Source: JAVJPJ01 sp040217295 (GTDB lineage Bacteria; Pseudomonadota; Alphaproteobacteria; Rhodobacterales; Rhodobacteraceae). Taken from it: a stretch of DNA of 18,569 nt. The translations under genes were made by a program, and so were the position numbers. Shown piece after piece: positions 1 to 6,591 of this stretch. The notes beneath the pieces were generated by a model. That model made no database searches. It was not told the DNA's origin and saw only the letters and a list, made by a program, of their open reading frames with translations. The DNA lies in contig CAYWTM010000067.1 of assembly GCA_964460185.1 (NCBI GenBank), positions 1-18,569 of the forward strand. The letters are read 5' to 3'. Numbering within the stretch: position 1 is the first letter of the stretch; the number at the start of each line of letters is the position of its first letter.

Positions 1-240
1 ATTGCTTCGCCGGGTGATATCGCGCCCACGGCGGCCGTGGCCTTCACGATCAACCATATCGCGGCGGTGTTCTTGCCGGCGGGGCTTGGGTACTTGTGGC
101 TGACCTCGCCCACGACCGTGTTCTTCCTCGCCGCCGGCATGGCGATGGTATCGCTTGGCCTGTCCCTGCTTGTGCCGCGCCATCCGGTGCCGGGAAACGA
201 AACGCGCCTGTCGCGCCCTGTGCCGCAGGCCGCCGAATAG
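1..240 (+). CDS. MFS transporter, C-terminal fragment (5' end outside window)
   Basis: The reading frame is open from base 1 to the TAG at 238-240 and gives about 79 residues, so only the end of the gene is present. Two hydrophobic stretches are visible: one around AFTINHIAAVFLPAGLGYLW and one around TTVFFLAAGMAMVSLGLSLLV. A short polar cytoplasmic tail follows (VPRHPVPGNETR onward). This is the pattern of transmembrane helices 11 and 12 of a major facilitator superfamily carrier. A GTG at position 37 lies in this frame but is internal, because the coding frame continues upstream to the window edge. The substrate cannot be told from this fragment. MFS assignment rests on overall resemblance, not on a diagnostic motif. 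Confidence 0.7.
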   Translation: MASPGDIAPTAAVAFTINHIAAVFLPAGLGYLWLTSPTTVFFLAAGMAMVSLGLSLLVPRHPVPGNETRLSRPVPQAAE

Positions 241-295
241 GTTCGTCAAGCTGACCGCGTCGATTGCATTGCCCGATCGAAGGCGCTACCGCTCC

Positions 296-310
296 GCAAC
301 TGTCAGTTGC
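296..310. repeat. Perfect 15-bp inverted repeat just upstream of prmA
   Basis: GCAACTGTCAGTTGC is a perfect 7-1-7 palindrome. It ends 2 bases before the likely prmA ribosome-binding site (GGAG, 313-316). It could be an operator or a small mRNA hairpin. There is no T-run after it, so it is not a typical intrinsic terminator for the preceding MFS gene. Confidence 0.5.
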
Positions 311-323
311 CCGGAGCCTTCCC

Positions 324-1190
324 ATGACCACCTGGACCGCCCTTACCACCCTGCCGCAAAAAGTGCGGGCCGAAGCGCTTGGCCTTGCCCTCGAAGATCT
401 GGAGCCCGAACCCACCGGCGTCGGCGTCTTCGAGATGGAGGATGGATCCGGCCTGTGGGAGGTCGGCGGCTTTTTCACCGATGCCCCCGATGAAATCGCG
501 CTGGCGATCCTGGCGGCGGCCCATGGTGCCAAGCCGTTCACGGTTTCTGAACTGCCGGAAACCGATTGGGTTGCCCATGTGCGGCGTGAACTGCATCCGG
601 TCGATGCCGGGCGGTTTTTCGTCTACGGTTCCCATGACGCCGACAAGCTTCCCGAGGGGCGGATCGGCCTGTTGATCGAGGCCGCGATGGCATTCGGAAC
701 CGGGCACCACGGCACGACGCAGGGTTGTTTGGAAGCCATGGACAAACTGTTGACGGATGGTTTCAGGCCCCGGAACGTGGCCGATATCGGGTGCGGAACG
801 GCGGTTCTGGCGATCGCGGCCGCAAAGGTTCTGGAGGGCGATTTCATTGCCTCCGACATCGATGAGGTCGCCGTCGAAGTGGCACTTGTGAATGCACAGG
901 CCAACGGCGTGGGCGGGCGTATCGCCTGTGTTGAAGCCGCAGGGTTCGAACACCCGGAACTGGCCAAAAAGGCGCCCTATGACCTTGTTTTTGCTAATAT
1001 TCTAAAGGGCCCGCTGATCGATCTTGCGCCTTCTGTCGCCGCGCATATGGCCAAGGATGGCAGGGTTATTCTGTCGGGCATCCTGAACCCGCAGGCCGAA
1101 GAGGTCGTGACCGCCTATGAGGCGCAGGGCCTGACGCTTCAGGATCGTCTTGTCCGGGGAGAATGGACGACGTTAACCATGATGGCCTAG
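324..1190 (+). CDS. prmA: Ribosomal protein L11 methyltransferase PrmA
   Basis: PrmA is a cytoplasmic SAM-dependent enzyme that methylates lysines and the N-terminal amino group of ribosomal protein L11. The 289-residue product has the expected two-part build: an N-terminal substrate-recognition region (about 1-100) and a C-terminal Rossmann methyltransferase domain. Visible motifs are AFGTGHHGTTQ (about 123-133), the SAM-binding motif I DIGCGTAVLAIAA (from about 154), the acidic DIDEVAVEVA after strand 2, and NILKGPL (225-231), the equivalent of motif IV. I chose ATG 324 over the in-frame TTG at 264 because GGAG (313-316) sits 7 nt upstream and the protein then begins MTTWTALTTL, a normal PrmA N-terminus. 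It stands alone after the MFS gene, with a palindrome at 296-310. Confidence 0.93.
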   Translation: MTTWTALTTLPQKVRAEALGLALEDLEPEPTGVGVFEMEDGSGLWEVGGFFTDAPDEIALAILAAAHGAKPFTVSELPETDWVAHVRRELHPVDAGRFFVYGSHDADKLPEGRIGLLIEAAMAFGTGHHGTTQGCLEAMDKLLTDGFRPRNVADIGCGTAVLAIAAAKVLEGDFIASDIDEVAVEVALVNAQANGVGGRIACVEAAGFEHPELAKKAPYDLVFANILKGPLIDLAPSVAAHMAKDGRVILSGILNPQAEEVVTAYEAQGLTLQDRLVRGEWTTLTMMA

Positions 1191-1207
1191 GCCCCCTCAA
1201 AAAGGCC

Positions 1208-1226
1208 CCAATTTGCTCGCAATTGG
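1208..1226. other. AT-rich hairpin after prmA (weak terminator or promoter region)
   Basis: CCAATT (1208-1213) pairs perfectly with AATTGG (1221-1226) across a 7-nt loop. An unusually AT-rich run follows (ATAATTTTTGCTAAATT, about 1229-1245). It could act as a weak terminator for prmA or hold the promoter of the next gene. Neither reading is firm. Confidence 0.25.
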
Positions 1227-1283
1227 CCATAATTTTTGCTAAATTCGGAATGTGGGGGCGATTCAACGATTTTGAGTTGCCAG

Positions 1284-1667
1284 ATGAATCAGGACTATCC
1301 GAACTTTCAATCTCGCGTTCAGCGGATCGATCGTGCCCGGCGCAATCGCGTCGAAGGTGAGTTCGTTCTGCAGTCGAACGGCTTGCTTGTGCCCAAGACC
1401 CGGCGCTTGCGTTTTCGCTTTCCGCTGCGTGGCCTTTTGACCGCTTTCGTCGCCGCAATCGCGGTAAAGGCGTATCTGATCTGGTTCTTGGGACTGGATC
1501 TTTACCAGGCAGAGGTGTTGGAGCTGCTGACCGGCACAAGCTTTGAACAGGTCGCGGGCCGTATTCTGTTGCCCGATCACCTGACGATGTGGGTTGTCGG
1601 CCAGTATGACTGGATCGCGGCGCAGATTGCAGCCTTCCAGAACACCGTTCCGGCGGAGGCAGGCTAG
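1284..1667 (+). CDS. Conserved hypothetical single-pass membrane protein
   Basis: This 127-residue protein was not matched to a named family. Residues 1-48 are polar and strongly basic (RVQRIDRARRNR, then TRRLRFRF). One hydrophobic helix follows at about 49-72 (LLTAFVAAIAVKAYLIWFLG), and then an amphipathic C-terminal half ending AAFQNTVPAEAG. By the positive-inside rule the basic N-terminus should be cytoplasmic. ATG 1284 is preferred over the in-frame TTG at 1236, which would add 16 residues of poor composition (ECGGDSTILSCQ); no strong Shine-Dalgarno is visible for either. The gene ends 39 bp before a strong terminator. Function is unknown; coding use of the frame looks real. Confidence 0.7.
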   Translation: MNQDYPNFQSRVQRIDRARRNRVEGEFVLQSNGLLVPKTRRLRFRFPLRGLLTAFVAAIAVKAYLIWFLGLDLYQAEVLELLTGTSFEQVAGRILLPDHLTMWVVGQYDWIAAQIAAFQNTVPAEAG

Positions 1668-1705
1668 GAACCCATTCCAGAGGCCTCTGCACAACCGCTC
1701 AAAGT

Positions 1706-1742
1706 AAAAGGGCGCCCACGGTATCCTCCGGGGCGCCCTTTT
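1706..1742. terminator. Bidirectional rho-independent terminator
   Basis: A 12-bp perfect stem, AAAAGGGCGCCC (1706-1717) with GGGCGCCCTTTT (1731-1742), encloses a 13-nt loop. The A-run on the left and T-run on the right let it work in both directions. It lies between the convergent genes at 1284-1667 (+) and 1768-1974 (-). Confidence 0.88.
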
Positions 1743-1767
1743 GCATTTGGGATAAGGGTGCGTGAAA

Positions 1768-1974
1768 TCAGCGGCGCGAGTAGGTTCCGGTTGCGATATC
1801 GTCGATATCGCCACGGACCAGGCCCAGATCGTCCAGTTCACGGTCGCTCAACTGCGACAGGCCCTTGCGGGTAACGCGTGCGTCGTTCCATGCGGCGATC
1901 ATGCCGACGACATCGGCAAGAACACGAGAAGCGCTGAAGCCGGCGCCAACGGGGCGGTTGGTGATGATGGCCAT
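1768..1974 (-). CDS. DUF1127 domain protein
   Basis: This 68-residue basic/polar small protein ends in the DUF1127 signature: an Arg/Lys-containing helix (WNDARVTRKG), then LSQLSDRELDDLGLVRGDID near residues 43-62. DUF1127 proteins are short, common in Alphaproteobacteria, and some bind RNA and affect RNA turnover; the role of this one is not known. ATG 1974 (MAIITNRPVG) is chosen because AAGGA lies 8 nt upstream on the minus strand. A longer in-frame reading from 2019 adds 15 residues with no comparable ribosome site. It is transcribed alone, towards the terminator at 1706-1742. A likely promoter and a palindrome lie upstream (2038-2091). Confidence 0.88.
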   Translation of the reverse strand: MAIITNRPVGAGFSASRVLADVVGMIAAWNDARVTRKGLSQLSDRELDDLGLVRGDIDDIATGTYSRR

Positions 1975-2037
1975 CGGTGTAATCCTTTCCGATCGTCGGT
2001 TGATGGGCACGGGAAACATGTCCCGCGGATGAACGGC

Positions 2038-2065
2038 ATCTAAAGTTCACATATCCCCCGAACAA
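2038..2065 (-). promoter_or_regulatory. Possible promoter of the DUF1127 gene
   Basis: On the minus strand TTGTTC (plus-strand 2060-2065) is followed after 16 bp by TTAGAT (plus-strand 2038-2043). This is a reasonable -35/-10 spacing with a partial -10 match. The start codon lies about 63 bp downstream of the -10. Confidence 0.35.
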
Positions 2066-2076
2066 GCCGATTTTTT

Positions 2077-2091
2077 GCATGGGTCCCATGC
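2077..2091. repeat. Perfect 15-bp palindrome upstream of the DUF1127 promoter
   Basis: GCATGGGTCCCATGC is a perfect 7-1-7 inverted repeat preceded by a T-run. A further TGCATG begins about 8 bp to its right, so TGCAT occurs three times between 2076 and 2103. The site lies just upstream of the candidate -35 of the DUF1127 gene, as an operator for a dimeric regulator would. The regulator is unknown. Confidence 0.5.
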
Positions 2092-2146
2092 ATTTTCTGC
2101 ATGTCGCAATGTCGCCATAAACCACCAGAATATCTAGGAAAAATGG

Positions 2147-2251
2147 ATGTTGTCGGTGTCGTTTTCAGCATCTGATGAGGCGGAAATGATCGCCGCGCCA
2201 CGGGTGGTGTCCAAACACGACATTTCGGTCGCTGAATTCGACGATGGCTAG
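2147..2251 (+). CDS. Possible small ORF, 34 aa, upstream of ruvC
   Basis: ATG 2147 is preceded by AGGA (2136-2139) at a good 7-nt spacing and opens 34 codons to TAG 2249-2251. The product starts MLSVSFSASDEAEM and ends HDISVAEFDDG; it is acidic at both ends and has no signal peptide or membrane helix. I do not recognise it. Support is only the ribosome site and the otherwise unexplained position between a divergent pair, so it may be chance. It ends 86 bp before ruvC and could be a leader ORF of the ruv operon. Confidence 0.25.
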   Translation: MLSVSFSASDEAEMIAAPRVVSKHDISVAEFDDG

Positions 2252-2337
2252 GCAATGTTCCTGCTTCGTGCTAGTGGTGCAGAAAGGTCGCAAAAAGCGG
2301 CCATCGATGCAGTATGGATGGGGCGAGGTCGGGCGGC

Positions 2338-2841
2338 ATGCGGATTATCGGAATCGATCCGGGGCTCAGATGTCTCGGTTGGGGCGTGATCGAGGCCGAT
2401 GGCCCCCGGTTGCGGCATGTCGCGAATGGTCAATGCAAAAGCGGAACAGGCGACCTGGCCACTCGGCTTTTGGCGCTTCACGTCCAACTGACTGCGGTCA
2501 TGCAGGCCCACAGGCCGGACATGGCTGCCGTTGAACAGACCTTCGTCAATCGTGACGGGGCAGGGACCCTGAAATTGGGCCAGGCGCGCGGGATCGCGAT
2601 GCTGGTTCCGGCACAGGCGGGGCTGCCTGTTGCCGAATATGCACCCAATGCCGTGAAGAAGGCCGTCGTGGGCGTGGGGCATGCCGAAAAGGTGCAGATC
2701 GACCACATGGTGCGCCTGCAGCTGCCCGGCTGCAATCCTGTCGGGGCGGATGCGGCCGATGCGCTGGCCATCGCCATCTGTCATGCCTTCCATGCCCAAA
2801 GTGCTGGACGCCTCGCCGCTGCCATCGGGGCCGCATCATGA
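2338..2841 (+). CDS. ruvC: Holliday junction resolvase RuvC
   Basis: RuvC is the dimeric endonuclease that cuts Holliday junctions after RuvAB branch migration. The 167-residue product has the RNase H-like fold signature MRIIGIDPGLRCLGWG at the N-terminus. The four metal-binding carboxylates fall at the same numbers as in E. coli: D7, E66 (AVEQTF), D138 and D141 (GADAADALA). ATG 2338 gives the canonical N-terminus and has GAGG at 2325-2328; an in-frame ATG at 2314 would add eight residues and is less likely. The stop overlaps the ruvA start by 4 nt (ATGA at 2838-2841), so the two are translationally coupled. Confidence 0.96.
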   Translation: MRIIGIDPGLRCLGWGVIEADGPRLRHVANGQCKSGTGDLATRLLALHVQLTAVMQAHRPDMAAVEQTFVNRDGAGTLKLGQARGIAMLVPAQAGLPVAEYAPNAVKKAVVGVGHAEKVQIDHMVRLQLPGCNPVGADAADALAIAICHAFHAQSAGRLAAAIGAAS

Positions 2842-3500
2842 TCGGCAAACTGACAGGGCGCGTGGACTACCGCGCCGCCGATCATGTCCTGCTGGATGTG
2901 GGCGGGGTCGGCTACACCGTCCATTGTTCCGAGCGCACGCTGGCGGCGCTGCCGGGCGCGGGCGAAATGGCCGCGCTGTATACCGAATTGCTCGTGCGCG
3001 AGGATCTGTTGCAACTCTTCGGGTTCCCGACGCCCTATGAACGCGAATGGCACCGCCTGCTGGTGTCCGTGCAGGGCATCGGGGCAAAGGCCTCCATGGC
3101 GATCCTCGGCACGCTCGGGCCGGACGGCATCGCGCGCGCCATCGCAATCGGCGATTGGGGGGCGGTCAAGGCGGCACCCGGGGTCGGTCCCAAGATCGCG
3201 CAGCGCGTTGTCAACGAGCTCAAGGACAAGGCGCCCGGCATCATGGCGCTGGGCGGCACGGTTCATCAGGCCCTCGGTGATGCGCCGGTTGATCTGGTCG
3301 ACACCACAGAACCCGCCCGCACCCCGCGTCCCGCCAGCAGTGCCCCTGCGCAGGCCGAGGCCCTGTCCGCGCTGCAAAACCTCGGATACGCGCCATCGGA
3401 TGCCGCGCGCGCCGTGGCCGAGGCCGCCGGTGCAGATACAGATCCCGATACCGCAACCCTGATCCGTGCGGCCCTGCGGCTGCTGGCGCCCAAGGATTGA
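2838..3500 (+). CDS. ruvA: Holliday junction branch migration protein RuvA
   Basis: RuvA forms the tetrameric plate that binds the four-way junction and loads RuvB. The 220-residue protein shows the usual three parts. An N-terminal OB fold starts MIGKLTGRVDYR and includes LDVGGVGYTVHC. Tandem helix-hairpin-helix motifs follow, LVSVQGIGAKASMAILG (about 76-92) and APGVGPKIAQRVVNELKDK (about 111-130). After a linker rich in Ala, Pro and Thr comes the RuvB-binding domain III (from about 173, SALQNLGYAPSDAARAV). The length is close to the family norm of about 200. Translation starts inside the ruvC stop codon. Confidence 0.96.
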   Translation: MIGKLTGRVDYRAADHVLLDVGGVGYTVHCSERTLAALPGAGEMAALYTELLVREDLLQLFGFPTPYEREWHRLLVSVQGIGAKASMAILGTLGPDGIARAIAIGDWGAVKAAPGVGPKIAQRVVNELKDKAPGIMALGGTVHQALGDAPVDLVDTTEPARTPRPASSAPAQAEALSALQNLGYAPSDAARAVAEAAGADTDPDTATLIRAALRLLAPKD

Positions 3501-3556
3501 TGGGATGGCGCGCGCAGCTGATACTGGCAGAACCGCGCAGCGTGCTGCATAGATGA
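3500..3556 (+). CDS. Possible 18-codon coupling ORF bridging ruvA and ruvB
   Basis: ATG 3500-3502 overlaps the ruvA stop by one base (TGATG) and has AAGGA at 3492-3496. It encodes MGWRAQLILAEPRSVLHR and stops at TGA 3554-3556, which overlaps the ruvB ATG by 4 nt (ATGA). The ORF therefore exactly fills the gap between ruvA and ruvB. ruvB itself has no visible Shine-Dalgarno, so this ORF could carry ribosomes from ruvA to ruvB. Both junctions are seen directly; coding function is inference, and an ORF this short can arise by chance. Confidence 0.3.
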   Translation: MGWRAQLILAEPRSVLHR

Positions 3557-4584
3557 CCGCGATGACAGAACCCGACCCGACCCTTCGCCCTGATCCGCTG
3601 CCCGGGGATACCGACCGCGCGCTCAGGCCCCAGGCGCTGACCGATTTCATCGGGCAGGCCGAGGCGCGCGCGAACCTCGGCGTGTTCATCGAAAGTGCCC
3701 GCAGGCGGGGCGAGGCGATGGATCACGTGCTGTTCCACGGCCCGCCCGGTCTGGGCAAGACCACGCTGGCGCAGATCATGGCGCGCGAGTTGGGTGTCAA
3801 TTTCCGCATGACCTCGGGCCCGGTTCTGGCCAAGGCGGGGGACCTGGCCGCGATCCTGACCAACCTGGAGGCGCGCGACGTCCTGTTCATCGATGAGATC
3901 CACCGCCTGAACCCCGCCGTGGAAGAGGTGCTTTACCCCGCGCTTGAGGATTTCGAGCTGGACCTGGTGATCGGCGAAGGCCCCGCCGCGCGCACGGTGC
4001 GGATCGAATTGCAACCCTTCACGCTGGTCGGCGCGACCACGCGCCTGGGCCTGCTGACTACACCGCTGCGCGACCGGTTCGGCATACCCACGCGCCTGAC
4101 CTTCTACAACGCGGAGGAACTGACCCGCATCGTGGATCGCGGCGCGCGCCTGTCCGGGATCGATGCCGACCCCCAAGGCACCCGTGAAATCGCCAGCCGG
4201 GCGCGCGGCACACCGCGCATCGCGGGGCGGCTCTTGCGCCGCGTGATCGATTTCGCCCTGGTCGAAGGCGACGGCCGGCTCACGCGCGAGATTGCCGATA
4301 GCGCCCTGACACGCCTTGGCGTGGATCATCTGGGCCTTGATTCCGCCGATCGGCGCTATCTGGGCCTCATGGCCGAAAACTATGGTGGCGGGCCGGTCGG
4401 GGTCGAAACCCTGTCCGCCGCGCTGAGCGAAAGCCGGGATTCGATCGAAGAGGTGATCGAGCCGTTCTTGCTGCAACAGGGCCTGATCGCGCGCACCCCG
4501 CGCGGCCGGATGCTGGCCAGCAAGGGATGGGCGCATCTGGGCCTGCCCATGCCGTCGAAACCCGATCAGGGCGATCTGTTCTAA
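3553..4584 (+). CDS. ruvB: Holliday junction branch migration ATPase RuvB
   Basis: RuvB is the hexameric AAA+ motor that drives branch migration with RuvA. The 343-residue product has the full set of motifs: ALTDFIGQ near residues 28-35, Walker A GPPGLGKT (63-70), Walker B with the DEIH box (LFIDEIHRLN, 111-120), sensor 1 TLVGATTRLG, the arginine-finger region PLRDRFGIPTRL, sensor 2 GTPRIAGRLLRRV, and a C-terminal winged-helix DNA-binding domain ending in GRMLASKGWAHLGL. ATG 3553 is used; ATG 3562 (MTEPDPT) is an alternative. Neither has a clear ribosome site, which fits coupling through the overlapping 18-codon ORF at 3500-3556. Confidence 0.96.
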   Translation: MTAMTEPDPTLRPDPLPGDTDRALRPQALTDFIGQAEARANLGVFIESARRRGEAMDHVLFHGPPGLGKTTLAQIMARELGVNFRMTSGPVLAKAGDLAAILTNLEARDVLFIDEIHRLNPAVEEVLYPALEDFELDLVIGEGPAARTVRIELQPFTLVGATTRLGLLTTPLRDRFGIPTRLTFYNAEELTRIVDRGARLSGIDADPQGTREIASRARGTPRIAGRLLRRVIDFALVEGDGRLTREIADSALTRLGVDHLGLDSADRRYLGLMAENYGGGPVGVETLSAALSESRDSIEEVIEPFLLQQGLIARTPRGRMLASKGWAHLGLPMPSKPDQGDLF

Positions 4585-4595
4585 AGAGGTGGGGC

Positions 4596-5429
4596 ATGCG
4601 CAAGCTGATTGCACTGGTGCTTGTCGTCATGGCGGCCCTGCCCGCGCGGGCGGAGGTCGAGATCGGTTTTTACGATCAGATCACCACCCGGTTCGGCACC
4701 GTCGAGGTCCGGGGCGGCTGGGGGGGCGAACGGCTCTACTGGAACGCTCAGCAGATCGCGGGACTGGATCAGGGCGTCTTGTCCATCGCTGGGGCCTGGG
4801 GCCGGGCCGAGGAAGCCTTCGATTGGGTCCTCGTGACCCATTTCGCGGGCGGCAATGCCTGCGACCCGCCGTTTCATGCCATTATGGTCTCGGCGCAAGG
4901 TGTCGCCGTCAGCCCGCCGATGGGGGGGTGCGTGTGGCCCTTGCTGGATCTCAGGGTGGGTCCGGGCCGGATCGCGCTGGACCTGCCGCATTCCGACCTG
5001 GCCATCGACCGGCAAACCTATGAATGGGATGGGGCGACACTGACGCAGGCCCTGGTGCGACAGGCGCCCGCCGCGCGGGTTCCGGGCGCAGGCCCGGATG
5101 TGACGCGGTGGATCGGCACCCATCCCCATGACGTCTTTGCCGATCCCGGGGAACGGGCGCGTCTGGCCACCGTGATGCCCGAGACGCGCATCGCCGAACT
5201 GGCCACGTCGGTCAGCGTCGCCAACCCGGCGACACGCGCGGGCGATTGGGTCATCGGGCAAGGCTGCTATCCCCATGCCTGCAATCTGCAACGCGGTCTG
5301 TGGGCCCTGCGAATATCGGACGGCGCTGTGGGCGCGGCTATCTTGTATCGTGACCGGCCGGCGGACCTTTACGGGTTCGCGCAATTCGATCCGACTCTCA
5401 GCGCGGCCATTGCAGCCCACCGGCCCTGA
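4596..5429 (+). CDS. Secreted protein with C-terminal Ivy-like (lysozyme inhibitor) domain
   Basis: This 277-residue protein begins with a Sec signal peptide (MRKLIALVLVVMAALPARA, likely cut after residue 19) and should be periplasmic. ATG 4596 is preceded by AGAGG. Residues 20-160 form a domain I cannot name, with Cys89 and Cys112 and a YEWDG motif (142-146). The C-terminal part, from about 176 (HPHDVFADPGERARLATVMP) to the end, resembles the Ivy family. The strongest sign is CYPHAC at 224-229, the pattern of the CKPHDC inhibitory loop of E. coli Ivy, whose His enters the lysozyme active site; here that residue would be His227. The gene starts 11 bp after ruvB, so it is probably in the ruv transcript. 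Family membership is inferred from the motif and surrounding pattern, and inhibitory function is not shown. Confidence 0.6.
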   Translation: MRKLIALVLVVMAALPARAEVEIGFYDQITTRFGTVEVRGGWGGERLYWNAQQIAGLDQGVLSIAGAWGRAEEAFDWVLVTHFAGGNACDPPFHAIMVSAQGVAVSPPMGGCVWPLLDLRVGPGRIALDLPHSDLAIDRQTYEWDGATLTQALVRQAPAARVPGAGPDVTRWIGTHPHDVFADPGERARLATVMPETRIAELATSVSVANPATRAGDWVIGQGCYPHACNLQRGLWALRISDGAVGAAILYRDRPADLYGFAQFDPTLSAAIAAHRP

Positions 5430-5445
5430 CCGTAGAACGCGGCCC

Positions 5446-6102
5446 ATGTCGGATGATGCCATGTCCATGTTGTCCCCCCGGGAGGTTGAGGCGTTGTTTA
5501 CCCGCGCGGACGGGCAATACCTGTTCGCGCGATGGGGGCGCCCCATCGCGCCCGTGGTTTTCGGGGTCGAAGAGGCGACCGTGTCGACCCTGAAAGGCGC
5601 GATCGAGGCTGTTGTCGCTCTGGCCGGTCACCAGATGGCCGAGACCGACCCGGAACTGGGTGCCAACCTGATGATCTTTTTCATCCGGGACTGGGCCGAG
5701 CTGACGCAGACACCAAATCTCGACCGCCTGATCCCCGATCTGGCGCAAACCGTGGCGCGGCTGCAGGATTTGGACGCCAACCAGTACCGGTCCTTCCGGT
5801 TCGACGCCGACGGCGGGATCAAGGCGGGCTTTGTCTTTGTGCGCATGGACACGGCTCTGGCACAGGTCCCCGCGGAAACCATCGCGCTGTCGCAAGTCGT
5901 GCAGACCATCGTTCTGTGGTCCGATACGGCGTTTTTGGGCGCATCGCCGCTTGCGGTGCTGAAACAGGGTGGCCCCGCTGTCCTGAAGCCGCAGATCGCC
6001 GATCTGATCCGCGCGGCCTACGACCCCGTGTTGCCGGTGGCGGCGACCGATGCGGCCCATGCGTTGCGCCTGGCCGCGCGGCTTGGCCGGATGCAGGCCT
6101 GA
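5446..6102 (+). CDS. Conserved hypothetical protein
   Basis: I do not recognise a named family. The 218-residue product starts MSDDAMSMLSPREVEALF and has no signal peptide or obvious membrane helix, so it is probably cytoplasmic. Notable stretches are YLFARWGRPIAPVVFGVEEA (about 25-44), a charged MAETDPELGANLMIFFIRDW segment, a SFRFDADGGIKAGFVFVRMD segment, and an Ala-rich C-terminal helix (DAAHALRLAARLGR). Codon use matches its neighbours, so the frame looks real. ATG 5446 is chosen because the frame upstream of it overlaps the preceding gene. It sits between the Ivy-like gene and ybgC with short gaps (16 and 68 bp), which suggests co-transcription but not a function. Confidence 0.75.
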   Translation: MSDDAMSMLSPREVEALFTRADGQYLFARWGRPIAPVVFGVEEATVSTLKGAIEAVVALAGHQMAETDPELGANLMIFFIRDWAELTQTPNLDRLIPDLAQTVARLQDLDANQYRSFRFDADGGIKAGFVFVRMDTALAQVPAETIALSQVVQTIVLWSDTAFLGASPLAVLKQGGPAVLKPQIADLIRAAYDPVLPVAATDAAHALRLAARLGRMQA

Positions 6103-6170
6103 CCCGGCACGCGATCTTGCGGCGATCCGCTTGGCCCGCTACCCATGGATCACCCTATACCGGTGCGCCC

Positions 6171-6581
6171 ATGCAACACAGCTTTCCCATCCGCGTCTAT
6201 TACGAAGACACCGATCTGGCCGGGATCGTCTACTACGCCAACTACTTGCGCTTCATCGAACGGGCGCGGTCGGAAATGGTTCGAAGCGCGGGTATCGACC
6301 AATCCGCCATGAAGGCCGCGGGCCTCGTCTTTGCCGTCCGCCGGGTCGAAGCCGACTACCTGAGCCCCGCGAAATACGACGACCTGATCGAGGTGCGCAC
6401 CCGTCTGACCAACATGAAAGGCGCGTCTTTCGACATGCCGCAAGAGGTCTGGCGGGGCGAGACATTGCTGTTTCGGGCGCTGGTCCGGGTCGTGGTTCTG
6501 AACGAAGCCGGCCGCGCGACCCGTCTTCCGGCGGATATTCGCGCAAAAATTGCAACGCTCACGGCGGATGTCAGTCAGTGA
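6171..6581 (+). CDS. ybgC: Tol-Pal-associated acyl-CoA thioesterase YbgC
   Basis: YbgC is a hotdog-fold acyl-CoA thioesterase normally encoded at the head of the tol-pal cluster. The 136-residue protein carries the 4-hydroxybenzoyl-CoA thioesterase-type signature VYYEDTDLAGIVYYANYLRF near residues 9-28, with Asp15 as the likely catalytic residue. A conserved ARSEMVRSAGID helix and the RRVEADYLSPAKYDDLIEV strands follow. ATG 6171 gives the normal N-terminus (MQHSFPIRVYYED). Its substrate is not evident here; links to phospholipid metabolism are known for the family. A 112-bp gap with a possible promoter separates it from tolQ. Confidence 0.93.
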   Translation: MQHSFPIRVYYEDTDLAGIVYYANYLRFIERARSEMVRSAGIDQSAMKAAGLVFAVRRVEADYLSPAKYDDLIEVRTRLTNMKGASFDMPQEVWRGETLLFRALVRVVVLNEAGRATRLPADIRAKIATLTADVSQ

Positions 6582-6591
6582 CAGAGAAGTG

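Larger units (their letters stand above)
1975..2337. other. 363-bp gap between the divergent DUF1127 and ruvC genes
   Basis: No large conserved gene is seen here. The left part (to about 2091) reads as the leader, promoter and palindrome of the minus-strand DUF1127 gene. The middle (2147-2251) has a 34-codon ORF with a good ribosome site. The right part (2252-2337) should hold the ruvC promoter, but I see no clear -35/-10 pair. AT content around 2071-2110 is higher than in the neighbouring genes. Confidence 0.6.

Noticed and set aside
1743..1767. Possible 3'-UTR-derived small RNA behind the DUF1127 gene, as known for a DUF1127 gene in Rhodobacter
   Set aside because: Only 25 bp separate the gene from the terminator, and no repeated C/U-rich hairpins are present.
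3241..4614. A 457-codon open frame on the minus strand
   Set aside because: It is the antisense shadow of ruvA and ruvB, which are unmistakable on the plus strand; high GC keeps the opposite frame open.
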